Shown piece after piece: positions 49,501-59,791 of a stretch of DNA of 59,791 nt. The position numbers and the translations under genes were made by a program. Under the pieces are notes generated by a model. It saw nothing but the letters and a program-made list of their open reading frames with translations, made no database searches and was not told the origin of the DNA. Origin of the DNA: Brachionus plicatilis (lineage: Eukaryota; Rotifera; Eurotatoria; Ploima; Brachionidae); NCBI GenBank assembly GCA_010279815.1, contig QEOQ01000626.1:1291744-1351534 (forward strand), in the 5' to 3' direction. Each line of letters starts with the position of its first letter. Positions within the stretch are counted from its first letter, which is position 1.

Positions 49501-51107
49501 TTTTTAACCAAATAAAGGTTTCTAAATTTTAATACAGGTCTTTGATATGAAGTTGAGAAACGAGTATCGATTTTTTCGGTGAGATATCGGATTTATTTGG
49601 TCCAAATCAATAAAAACTAAATTGATCAAGTTTAATATTTCAACTTAAGTGTTTAGGATTTCTATGGTATGAATAAAAACGAGAATATTTGAATCAAATT
49701 TTGCGGGACTTCTTTCATTTTTTTCAATTTGTCTTTCGAAATGATTGTCTATCTCCTGACTTAAGAAATCAAAAAGCTTATTAAAATACTTTGATAAATT
49801 TGGTAAAAGAGCTGAAAATTGGTGTTGATTTGATTTTTCTTTTAAAAAATTAAAAATTTGAGTTTTAAATTAAACAATAGATATTTTCTACTAAAAAAAT
49901 TGACTATTCTAGTGGAAAATATTAATTAACCTTAATTTAAAATTTAAAAATAAAAATTTTATCACATTGTAAAACCTTTAAATTGCTTTAGTTATTTTCA
50001 AAATTTACTAAAAAAGATATTCTCAATTACGAACATTCAGCTTAGATTTTAATGGATTGTCAGAGATTTTTAAGACAAAAGTCGTACTTTTTTATTAATG
50101 TTAAACAATTCCGACACTAAGTTATGCTATAAATTTTTTTATATTCTTTTTTGGTCTCATTACCACTACACCTTTTCATGGTATATTAATCTTAACCATA
50201 TAATTTTACTTATTTGGTCTTACATCACTAGAAAAAGACCCATGCAAGTGAAAAACAAAGTTTTGTCGAAATCCTTTAATTTAAGAATATTTTTTGTAGA
50301 AAGTTATTTGATTTATATAATTTATAATTTTTAATTAAAAATTAAACAAGTTTTAGTGGGTCGTTTGTGTTACGATTTAGAATTAGAATCGCTGAAATAA
50401 TTTAAAAAAATTAAATATTATATTAAATTTCAATAATGAAACGATGGTTATTTGAGTCGTAAAATCAAGTCAATATTTACAATTAGACATCTTAAATTTC
50501 GTTGCATTCAACAAAAAAGGTCTAATTTTATTATGTATTGTTTAATTAAAGATATTATCAAATTTTATGTTTTTTTTTATAATAAAATTTTTTGACGACC
50601 TAAAAATAAAGTAACCTTTTTTATGAAACAATTTATAATCATACAATTGAAATATCACATTTTTAAAAATGCTGATCTTTGATTAATTCAGAGAATAGTT
50701 GATATGTGAGTGTAATTATCACTGAAAATTTTTATGGCAATTACCATAAGAAAATAATTAATTCAAATAGAAGATAAAATAAAAGTTACTTAAGAGTTTA
50801 TAATAAATTGTATATTTAGTGAGAAATAAAAGAATATTTTTTGTTTAAATTTTTAATATTTACTCAAATATTATGCTAAGATAACTGCTCTCTTTATAAC
50901 ATTCAATATTCTAAGATGATCTAGAATAATTTCAAAAATAAACTTATTAAGACTAGTTGTAGTTCCATTTATGATCGTTTATCTTCAATTAAATAGTATT
51001 AAGAAATAAAATTGATTTATTTTTTTTTATGTTTGCTTAATATTTCTAAATAGGACTTAAATTTTTTCAATTTTAAAATCAATTTACTCTACTTTAGTAC
51101 TTAAGAT

Positions 51108-54100
51108 ATGATAGAACAAATTGACAAATTTCATTATGCTGATTACATAGTATTTGTTGGTTTACTCATGATGAGTGCATTAATTGGAATTTCGATTGGA
51201 TGGATGGACCGCAAGAAGAACTCGACCCAAGATTATTTACTAGGTGGTGGAGATCTGAAGATTTTTCCGATCGGAATTTCTATATTGGGCAGTTTTATAT
51301 CCGCAGTAGCAATTCTTGGAGTATCGTCAGAGATGTACCAATATGGAACTTTATACTGGACAGTGATTATTTCGTATCCAATAACTCTTGCAGTGGCTGG
51401 CCTGGTGTTTGCTCCTTTGTTTCATCGTCTTAGAATAACAAGTGCATATGAAGTAAAATTCGAATCATTCAAAATTCTTCAAAAGTTTAAGCTTAAATTC
51501 AAATTTATATCAAATTTTTCAACATCAAAATCATAGTTGTTTAAAAATCCCAATTCAAAGACTTGAAATTTTCTTTTTTGAATTTACCAACTACAAGTCC
51601 GGAATCGGACTTGGATTTAAATTTAAAAAAATATTTAAAATAATTTAAAGTATTTTACTTTTGACTTTTAAACAACTCTGATCAAGATATAAAAGAGAAA
51701 GTATTAAAGGCATAGATACAAATAAATACATTTAACTTGAATATTGGAAAAAATTTTAAAACTTTTGAAGAGAGCTCAATTTATTTTATAATTTTACATT
51801 TAACACAATTTAGTATTTGGAATTTCGTTTTCATAAATGTGTTAGAATAGCAGCATCAATCATATTTTGTTTTCAAATGGTTATTTTAATTTAATTTCAA
51901 AAAAAAATATTTCTAAATTTTTAAACAAAAAATAGTTCCTGTACATGTCTGTAGCACTATATTCGCCATCACTTGCAATTGAACAGGGTATTTTTCTCTA
52001 ACAGCATTAATAAAACATACTTTTAAATTAATTTAGTTACTGGAATTCCTTTATTTTATTCAATAAGTATTTAAACACATTTTTAAATTAAAATTTAAGT
52101 AAAAATATTTATTTTTAGTTGGAACAGGAGGCATTTGTGCTTTGTACACAGTTGCTGGTGGATTAAAAGTAATTTCAGAGTGAATTACATCTTTCAGATG
52201 TTTATTTCTATTCAAGGGAACTGTTTGGATTGACACATTCCAGGTGGGGGTAATGTTCATAGGTTTCATTTTAAAATTTTCAATTGTTCGCAATTTAAAT
52301 AAAAAAATTCAAGGACTAACTGTATTGATAATTAAAGGAATTATTGAAATTCCTGGAGGGCTGTCAGAAGTTTGGAGGAGGGCTGAACAATCCGATCGAA
52401 TAGAATTTTTTGAGTTACTAAAAAGCATTAAGTGACAATTAATGAAAATTTAAAAAATTTTTTTTTTAGCTTTAACCCGAGTCCTTTTGTAAGGCATACT
52501 ACATGGGCTTTATTTTTTGGTTCTTTTTTTACCGACTTAACAGTATATGGAGCTAACCAAGGTTCGATTCAACGTTATATGGCAGTCAGAAAATGGCAAT
52601 ATGCTGCAAAGTAAATATTTAATCACTCGATTTAATTTGATTACTATCTTTTCCAAAATTTTTAATACTTATAGTTAATTTGAAAGCTATTACAGTTTTA
52701 TTAAATTTTAGTAGAGTTATTTAAAAGTCCCAAAATAAAGTCCTAGTCCTCAATTTTTTTTTCAATATAAATCCAGACTTTAACTTCAAATGATTAATTT
52801 TTTTTTGAATTAAATTTTTTTTTTTTAAAATTAAGTCTTAAATTTGTAGATCGTCAAAAATTCAAAAAAAGCAAAAATAAATTTTTTCTTCACCTCGAAT
52901 ATACAGGTAAACAAATCAAAATTAAAATTTTTGAAATCATGTCTCGATTTTTAAAGAGTATAAAATTTATTTTTTTCACTTTTGCACAAGTCTGATTTTG
53001 ATGCAACTAATATTAAAGATAGATTATTACCGATTATTTGATTTACATAAACTACATTTGCAAAAAGGCTATTCAAGGTATTTCAAGGATGCTTATTGAT
53101 AAAATTATTTAATCTGTATTCTTGGAGACCAAAGTTTAAATTTTTTTTATAAATTTATTCTAAATTTAAATTAGATCGCAAAAATTTACGCTAAATGAAA
53201 TAAATAAATAAAATAGTATTTTAATTTTTTGAAATTATTAAAGGTTTTTTAAAATAGAGGGAATTCAATCTCTTTTCAGAAAAATTTTCAACGCTCTTTA
53301 AAAATTAAAAATGAGTAAGAATTTTGAAATTTAAAAGTTGAGATAAGATAGAAGATTAATAATTTAATAAATCAAGCATTGTTTTACATTTGTGTTCTAA
53401 CTATTTTCAGATCATTTAAATTATCTAATCTAGAGTTAATTCTATTTGTATGACAAGTAATTTGAGAAAATTTAATAGTTTAGATATAACAGGTTTAAAT
53501 AATTTAAATAATTATTATTTATCTTTATTTTGTTTAGCTGTAGTTATTTTTTTTTTAAATAATTTTGATATTCATTCCTTTTCATTGATTTTTCAAAATT
53601 TAGTTTTTTGAACAGGACATCAAAAAATTCGCTTTGATTTTACGAAACATAAGTTCATCAGTAAGTCAGAGAATAATATCTTAACTATTTTTATTAACTA
53701 AATTATCTAACAATTTTGAGCTAAAAAAAAGTTTATTTTTGAATAATTGTGTAAAAAATACTTACAAATAAATTCTATTTAATTAAAAAAGAGCATTATT
53801 GGTTAATCTAGTCGGTGTGTTTTTTCTTCAGACATTAATTTGTTTATGTGGCTTAATCGCCTATGCCAAATACTACGATTGTGATATTTTGTCAACAGGT
53901 ACTATAAACAAAGGAGAACAAGTAAAAAATTAATTTACCATATTTTTTGTTAATTTTTTTCAAATGCAGATTTTGTCCTTTTTGGTATTGGATATTTTGG
54001 GTCAATTTCATGGGTTTCCAGGACTTTTTGTGGCAACAATTTACAGCGCAGCGCTAAGGTAAATATTCCCAAGTCTTTCTTTATATTCTTTAAAAATTAA

Positions 54101-54984
54101 ATTAAAAAAAAGTACAATTTCAACTGGAATGAACTCCCTGGCCGCAGTTTGCATTTCAGACTTTGTGAAACCTTTTTATCAAAAAAAGTATGGCATTTCG
54201 TTAACAGAAAAGAAAGCCACCTTTACATCCAAAGCCATTGGTGTGGATTTTATTTTTTATTTTTTTTAGATGATCATTAATTTTAAAATAATTTTAAGCA
54301 CTATTTTTTGGACTAGCTGCAATAGGAATGGCGTTTTCTTGTCAATTCTTTGGTAGTACTGTGATGCAACTTACTTCAAGTATATTCGGTCTGCTAGGAG
54401 GACCTCTGCTTGGAGTCATTTCTCTGGGAATGTTTGTCAAAAAAGCAAACTGGGTTGTAAGTTTTCCGAATCTACAAAGGAAAAAAGACGAATTATCTAT
54501 TTATTTATTTCAAGGGAGCAATAGTTGGATTAATTCTAAGCACTATTGGCAGTATTTATTTGGGCGTCATTGGAGTTTTGTATAACAAACCCAGTGGTCT
54601 CAAACCTGTCTCGACAATCGGATGTAACATAACGACCACAACCACTACAAAAAATTTAACTTCTCCAATTGAAGATGACGATGGGTAAATTTTAAAATAT
54701 TTGGTCTAATTTAAAATTATATTTTTATTTATCCAAGTCCATTTTTATCACAGTTGTCATATCTTTATTATTCTTTGTGTGCTTGTATAATTACATATTT
54801 TTTTGGTATTGTTATAAGTGTGCTGGTTGAGAAAATGAAATGGATTGAAATAAAACCAATTAAGTCTGAATATTTGTTTAGTTTAAATGTTTGGAATGAT
54901 AATAAAGTTGGTCAAAATAAAGTTGATGTTGAATTTAGACGAAAATCAATTGAACTTAGCGAAAATAATTCAATTAAATTTTGA
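51108..54984 (+). CDS. SLC5-family sodium-coupled transporter (SMCT/SMVT-like)
   Basis: Fourteen exons (51108-51452, 51814-51879, 51936-51987, 52037-52066, 52119-52168, 52217-52262, 52314-52431, 52470-52610, 53792-53921, 53970-54058, 54113-54240, 54299-54456, 54515-54684, 54738-54984) join in phase to 589 residues. It resembles SLC5A8/A12 (monocarboxylate) and SLC5A6 (biotin/pantothenate) sodium symporters: FHYADYIVFVGLLMMSA, STQDYLLGG, SFISAVAILGVSSEMYQYG, ITSAYEYLEFRFHKCVR, YSPSLAIEQ, TVAGGLKGTVWIDTFQVGV, ANQGSIQRYMAV, then the sodium-site helix containing YSAALSTISTGMNSLAAV. A loop with CNITTTTTTKNLT offers N-glycosylation sites before the last helix. Thirteen or so membrane helices, plasma membrane. 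Exon 4 is a 30-nt micro-exon. Intron 1 carries a small MITE; intron 8 is 1.2 kb and starts with a related sequence near 52722. Exact substrate cannot be told from sequence. Confidence 0.93.
51535..51677. mobile_element. Small MITE-like inverted repeat in SLC5 intron 1
   Basis: AGTTGTTTAAAAATCC at 51535 is inverted at 51661-51677 (GACTTTTAAACAACT). Near the centre CAAGTCCG-GAAT-CGGACTTG forms a perfect 8-bp stem. A related sequence, AGAGTTATTTAAAAGTCCC, occurs about 1.2 kb away in intron 8 (near 52714-52735), so this is a dispersed family rather than a one-off hairpin. No coding capacity. Confidence 0.6.
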
Positions 54985-56013
54985 ATTTAATAATTTATAT
55001 GTGCAATTTTAATCAAAAACATCTAATTAAATCTTTTTTTTCTTCAAATTTATTTTTTAATTACTTCAAAACTTAACTGTATTTAAACATTTTTTTTATC
55101 AGTATACCATAAATATTTATTTATTAACACCGGACTTAATGCTTATGAATATGGTTAAGTGCCTCAAAAATGAAATGGAATGTTCAAGGATTAAAATAAT
55201 TAAGATGATAATTATGAAAGCCAAGCTACCATAAAGCTAAATTTTGAGTTTTAAATTTATTTTCAATATAAAGAAAATGAAAATTAAGCAATTTAGAAAT
55301 GAATTAAATGGTTCCCCACATACAGATAACTTTAAACCAAAAACTTGATAATACAAACAAGTGATTAACACAATTTTTCTTGTTGAAAAAATTTAATTAA
55401 TATGTTAAATTTTAAAGAATGTATATAAAGTTTAATACATGAATATTTTCTGAATAATATGTTTAATTTATAACAACTTAAAAATTAAAATATATTTAAA
55501 TGAAGACCAAATTCGAGCTAATTTCCGACAGCCTTTTTTACAAATTGGTCGCTTCCAAATAGCTTAATTAAGGCTAAGTGGTGACTGCAATAACTAAATT
55601 TAATATAATATCTGCATGTGCATGTTTTGTCATTGAACTCATATACATATTATAAAAGATTATAAACATTTTTATAATCGCATGCGGGTTGAAAAGAAGG
55701 TTTTAGACCATTCTGAACTCCCCAAGGGCCACGGCCCTTAAATTATTTTTAAAATAAAATAAAAAAAATGTTTTGTCATTGAACTCATAAATTTATTTAT
55801 TGAATTAAACTAACCTCAATTAGGATAAGTAAAAGTGAAAATGTTCAATATAGGAAAAAAATAAAATTTACAATGAAAAGAAATGAAAATAAAATTAAAG
55901 AATTTTAGTCAAGTAATGGACCAACTTTTATGAGATTAGTTAAGATTTTCCTGTAAAAACTTTAGTTATAGTTATGTAGTATCGGAGGGGATGACGATTA
56001 AAAAAAAAATATA
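54985..56013. other. Intergenic between SLC5 gene and the Tc1-like element
   Basis: 1 kb of AT-rich DNA. Notable only for a GC-rich spot at 55720-55741, where AAGGGCC-AC-GGCCCTT is a perfect 7-bp stem hairpin, and for ATGTTTTGTCATTGAACTCAT repeated at about 55622 and 55769 (short direct repeat ~147 bp apart). No gene seen. Confidence 0.55.
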
Positions 56014-57089
56014 TGGTTCGCGCGTGGCAAAACGACAGCACTATCTTAATCGACAATTTTCGATAGCATATTCGTAATCTACGTATATGAAAACCTAGGA
56101 AAACTTGTAGGGGTATTTGAGAATCGCTTTTTGCCATTCACTTTCGGAAAGCTCAAAAAAGGAAAACTAGGATGCTGAACAAGAAAATCTGAGCACATCA
56201 AACTTTTCCCTTTTTTTAAATTTTAATTATTTAGAATAAATGTAGCACTCTTAAAAAATCAAAAGTTTCAAAGTAATTTTCCTTCCGAAGTACCATTGTG
56301 AGTTGAATCCAATAGAAGGATTATGGTGCTATCAAAAGCAATTCATTAAAAGGTCAACAAATCAGACATTTGATTTAATTAAAAGATTTTTAGAGAGTTC
56401 TAGAAGAGAATTTGTTGGAAAGGAAATAAATAACAAAATGATCAGAAGATTTTGGAGTTGTTTGAAAGCTTATAAAAATGGATTGAGCTACTGTCAAATT
56501 CTTAAAACATACTTCTCTGGCAAATCTAATGCTAAAACACAAGAGTATTTAAGAATTTCTACTAGTTTATTAATATAAAAGATGAAAATTAAATTTTAAT
56601 GATTTTTTTAGAAATTGAACTATATTTTTCTTTTTTTTGGATTAATTAAGCTTTAAATAAAAAAAGTGAAACCTGAGATTTGTTCAGAATTTTGTCTAGT
56701 TTTGTAGTTTAAATAAAAAAGTTAGGGTCTTGGGTCAATCCTCCGACGAGAATCAAAAAACTGGAAAAAAGCACAAAAAATTGTGTTTTTTTGGTTTAAA
56801 GTGCAACTTAATTCCACTTAAAATACTTGAAAAATATATCATTTAATAGAGAATTTTGCGCTCTTTAAAAATATATATAGTAACTTTTGAATGAAAACTC
56901 ATCTCAAAAATTTCAAAAACCTAAACCACTGTTTTCAAAAACTACCAAACTTCAAGACACTCTAGTCAAAAATCTTCCCCCCCCCCCTAAAGAAACAAGT
57001 TATCCTAGGTTTTCATAAACGTAGATTACGAATATCTTATCGAAAATTGTCGATTAAGATAGTGCTGTCGTTTTGCTACGCGTGAACCT
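56014..57089. mobile_element. Internally deleted Tc1/IS630-like DNA transposon
   Basis: Inverted arms of about 94 bp lie at 56014-56108 and 56995-57089, over 90% identical (GGTTCRCGCGTRGCAAAACG at the tips, CGACAATTTTCGATA inside). TA dinucleotides flank both ends (56012-56013, 57090-57091), fitting Tc1/mariner-type target duplication. The plus strand inside encodes only the C-terminal third of a DDE transposase; the rest is absent, so the copy is non-autonomous. A run of ten C residues (56978-56987) sits just inside the right arm. Confidence 0.88.
56267..56578 (+). pseudogene. Tc1-like transposase, C-terminal remnant
   Basis: About 103 codons remain, reading FKVIFLPKYHCELNPIEGLW onwards. 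The CELNPIE(G) motif carries the third catalytic acidic residue of the DDE/DDD transposase fold; the following WCYQKQFIKRSTNQTF and RRFWSCLKAYKNGLSY blocks are typical of Tc1/IS630 C-termini. An in-frame stop at 56252-56254 ends the frame upstream and the DNA-binding domain plus the first two catalytic acids are missing. It cannot encode an active enzyme. It lies inside the TIR-bounded element 56014-57089. Confidence 0.88.
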
Positions 57090-58010
57090 TAAAATGTGAA
57101 TCAAGCATAATTTTTTTTTTCATTTTTAAACTGTAAAAAATTTATTTTTAATAAATGTTAATTCACAAATAGATAAAGAACTCGAATTTTGTGGTCATCA
57201 GCATTGATTCACAGATTGAACACTTGTTTAAATTACAATGTGCAGAGGTTGCTTTCGGAAATTGCTTGAAAAAATATTGAGGTTCCACCTCAGATTTGAC
57301 TTTGGTCAAAAAAATTCAATCAATTTTTTGTTTCATTGTAAAATGAAAAAGTTTATGTTTTAGTTAAAATTTATTTTTTATTTTTATGTTTATACAACAG
57401 TTTGCAAAAATAAATAATTATATTTTTGAATTTAATGTTTTATTCTCTATTTTGCAAAAATAATTTCTAGACTTTTGATTTAGTTCACTTTTTCAAAAAT
57501 TAAAAATTAGAAATTTTAGTTTATATTGTTGTTTTTTAGTTTCACATTTTTTATGTTTTTTTAATCTTCGTCCTATCGGAGGATAAGTGTGAAGTATCAC
57601 AAGAAAAAAGAGATTTTTTAAATAAGGTTCAAAATAATTCAAAACGAACTCTCTTAGAAATTATAAAAGTCTTAAAAAATCTCAAAGAACTAGCGGGGTC
57701 TGGTCTAAATCGGATCTACAACCTAATGTTAAAAAATTAGCAAAAGAAATTCAGAAAACACATGTCATGGACAATAAGTTAAATAAATTATTTAAGCTAA
57801 ATTATTTGTTTTTAGGCTAATTTATTTGAGATTATTTTATTTTACCTAAATAAACGTAAAAAACAAATTGTCTCATTCGTACATGAGAAATCGGTCATGC
57901 AATATACTTGTCATCTGAATCAAATTTTAGAATTGTAATTGAATGAATTTATGGTTGTTTACTTGGTACATGCTGAATTCAACTTGGCTTATAAATAACA
58001 CTTGTTACTG
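57090..58010. other. Repeat-rich intergenic sequence
   Basis: About 0.9 kb between two inverted-repeat elements. Slightly less AT-rich than the intergenic regions further left but no open frame with a family match. Nothing specific recognised. Confidence 0.45.
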
Positions 58011-58248
58011 AATGAGCTTATACTTAAAATGACAATATTTTGGTCATTTCTAAGGCTTATAAAATAATTTTTTTGCTAGTATGTTCAATAATAAATGAGG
58101 AATTCAAAAAAAATACTAGTTAGGTCATTCCACTAAAAATTTATCTTACAGTCCTGAAAAACCAAAAATTAGGGTTTGGAATTGGACCGTCGACCAAAAA
58201 AAAAGTTTTCTTAACCAAGATATTGTCATTTTAAGGAATAAGCTCATT
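58011..58248. mobile_element. Small TIR element (MITE-like)
   Basis: AATGAGCTTATACTTAAAAT at 58011 with the following GACAATATTTTGGT recurs inverted at 58214-58248 with about four differences over 35 bp. Total about 238 bp, no coding sequence. Sequences just outside the arms differ, so the repeat has defined ends. Confidence 0.65.
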
Positions 58249-58721
58249 TAGACTTTAAGCTCATATTACTTTTAAAAGGATGGTCCATTTTTGAAATTTT
58301 TTAATTCAGCTTGTCGAGACCTGAATCCTTCAGAAAGATATTATAAATTTTATTATATTTCTTTAATTAAGTTTAAGGTTTGATATATTTATTAGAAAGT
58401 AACAAATACTCTTAAGAAAAATCTCAAAGGCCAAAAATAAAGAAATTGTCAAAATAAGCAGAATGTACAAAATGAGTTAAATGAATAAAATTATTAAAAT
58501 GAAGAAAATGAGTAGAACTATAAAAGTATAAAATATGATAACTCTTTTTATAGAAAGCCATATGCATTAACAGCCATGGTCAATAGGTGTTTTGCTTAAT
58601 ATATTTTGAGAAGACCGTCAATATCTTCAATTCGAGAAAATATTACCTCCATGTTGAAATTAGTTTACGTTTATTTTTCTGTTGTATATAATTACTTTTT
58701 GTTAATTTAATTAGTTTATTT
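58249..58721. other. AT-rich spacer between two inverted-repeat elements
   Basis: About 470 bp. An ATGAGTAGAA/AAATGAGTTAAATGAATAAA-type microsatellite-like stretch lies near 58460-58530. No gene seen. Confidence 0.45.
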
Positions 58722-59530
58722 AGGAAATAATTACTTTTTGTTGAGATTCATTACTTTTTGTTGAAAAAGTAAAAATTCTGCACAAAAAAAATTTACTTAA
58801 CAAGTTGAAATTAATTAGCTTTTGTTCATAATAATTATATTATTTAACAATATTTCAAAAAACAGAATATAAAAAAATCTTGATAAAAAAACAAAAAACT
58901 AAATTGATTACTGCTTAGCTAGGCATTATTTTGCTTTAGCTGGTCTTCCGGCTTTTGATTTTGGAGCAACAGCTGTCTAAATAAACTTCAATGGCATTGC
59001 TAAAAGCTTTTGGTTTACTGCTAAAGAAATAATATGAGAGCAATAATAATTCTTGAAAAAATACATACAAGTGCATCTACTACTTGACCAATCTGTCCTA
59101 TTTAATTAAATTTTTTTTAAAGCGGATTGAAATGAAATCAATTAATCAAAATTAACTTTTTTATCAAATTCTAGTTTATTGTATCTTGAGTTAATGTAAT
59201 CGAGATTCATTAAATTTGAATTGGTTTTTTCTAATAAAACAAAATTTTCAGAATTGCCTTTTTTTTTTAATAATGCATTGCCACTATTTAAATAATTCTC
59301 AGCTAGTTTCCAGCTATTTTGTGAAAAACTAACAGTATTTTATTTCAATTTTTTTTAGACTCAAAACTAAACATTGTATAATATAATAAATTATTATGAA
59401 CAAAAACAAATTAAAATAAACAAAAACTAATTAATTTCAACTTGTCAAGTAAATTTTTTTTGTCCAAAATAGAATTTTTATTTTTTCAACAAAAAGTAAC
59501 TAATCTCAACAGAAAGTAATTATTTACGAA
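58722..59530. mobile_element. Inverted-repeat element enclosing spliced coding sequence
   Basis: Left arm 58722-58834 and right arm about 59391-59530 are inverted copies sharing AATAATTACTTTTTGTTGAG, a second TTACTTTTTGTTGAAAAA unit, AAAAAAAATTTACTT, ACAAGTTGAAATTAATTAG and TTTTGTTCATAATAAT. The right arm has small insertions. The motif ATTACTTTTTGTTGA is repeated tandemly within each arm. The ~550-bp centre holds three phase-compatible exon-like pieces on the minus strand. No transposase seen. Confidence 0.7.
58926..59328 (-). CDS. Unidentified gene, 3' end (three small exons, AT-hook-like tail)
   Basis: Minus-strand reading: exon 59328-59157 (57 full codons, SQNSWKLAENYLNSGNALL and MNLDYINSRYNKLEFDKK), a 24-nt exon 59092-59069 (IGQVVDAL) and exon 58976-58926 ending in TAA (TAVAPKSKAGRPAKAK). 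All junctions keep phase 0 with GTTAAT, GTATGT donors and CAG, TTTAG acceptors, which is unlikely by chance in DNA this AT-rich. The basic tail with a central GRP resembles an AT-hook or a histone-H1-like DNA-binding tail. Upstream exons are not identified. Family not recognised. It lies wholly between the arms of the 58722-59530 inverted repeat, so it may be element cargo or a host gene end trapped between repeats. Confidence 0.4.
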
Positions 59531-59791
59531 GTACAGGTAATTAACAGCCCTTCAATTCAGTCAAGTATTTATTGATCTTATTTTCTAAATTACATGAAGC
59601 AAGCTTCTGAATTCACTTAAAAATGTCAAGACACCCAAAAAATAAGAAAACGCACAAATAATTACAACAATCATAATTTTTTGTTTTTTGAAACTTTTAT
59701 TCTAATAAACTTTTATTAAAATCTCAAAGCAATTTACTTAAAATTATGAAAATTTTTTCCAAGATGTTTTTCAAAGAGTCGTCTAATTCTA

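Larger units (their letters stand above)
47947..51107. other. Gap-containing region with little recognisable content
   Basis: Contains the N gap at 48151-49022, an inverted repeat around it, a weak coding tail at 49253-49500, and about 1.6 kb (49501-51107) in which I see nothing but AT-rich DNA. A 78-codon frame at 50098-50334 is hydrophobic and low complexity and looks fortuitous. Confidence 0.5.

Noticed and set aside
50098..50334. 78-codon plus-strand frame rich in Ile, Tyr, Phe
   Set aside because: Composition explained by AT bias; no splice context or family match.
55940..56137. 65-codon minus-strand frame
   Set aside because: It reads through the left terminal inverted repeat of the Tc1-like element and ends outside it; a shadow of the repeat.

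Overview
This is a eukaryotic (animal) nuclear contig, very AT-rich, with compact spliced genes, mostly 40-70 nt introns, and two runs of N. The gene set (anaphase-promoting complex subunit, elongin B, tektin-4, BMAL-type bHLH-PAS factor, PRMT6, XPG, TBCEL, TIMM29, FLVCR and SLC5 transporters) is bilaterian. Base composition, intron size and gene density would fit a monogonont rotifer such as Brachionus; that is inference, since no species marker is present. Nothing here is bacterial: no operons, CRISPR, rRNA or recognisable tRNA.

Layout. 0-4 kb: ANAPC5 (partial, minus) and elongin B (minus), with short AT-rich repeats between them. 4.8-12 kb: a secreted/ER EF-hand protein of the CREC type, a ZNF277 orthologue (9 exons) and tektin-4 (minus). 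12-15 kb: no gene, but a 512-bp hairpin-like Tc1/mariner-type MITE with 161-bp arms and a TA duplication. 15-23 kb: two tandem FLVCR-family transporters with the same intron positions and phases; the second has lost several substrate-site residues. 25.5-30.4 kb: a BMAL/ARNT-type bHLH-PAS gene. 32.7-34 kb: PRMT6-like arginine methyltransferase. 35.7-41.6 kb: XPG/ERCC5 (minus) divergent from TBCEL (plus). XPG intron 1 carries minor (U12-type) spliceosome signals. 43.3-44 kb: TIMM29. 46-48 kb: an orphan RING plus WD40-like protein. 51.1-55 kb: a 14-exon SLC5 sodium-coupled transporter. 56-59.8 kb: a transposon graveyard with a deleted Tc1-like element (TIRs plus transposase C-terminus) and two further inverted-repeat elements, one enclosing spliced coding sequence ending in an AT-hook-like tail.

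The genes are mostly unrelated housekeeping or regulatory loci; only the FLVCR pair is a local family. Exon models were assembled by hand from splice signals, phase and family similarity. For ten multi-exon genes (CREC, ZNF277, TEKT4, both FLVCRs, BMAL, PRMT6, XPG, TBCEL, SLC5) the summed coding exons give a whole number of codons and end in a stop, which is good internal support. Ortholog names come from remembered family sequences, not from searches.
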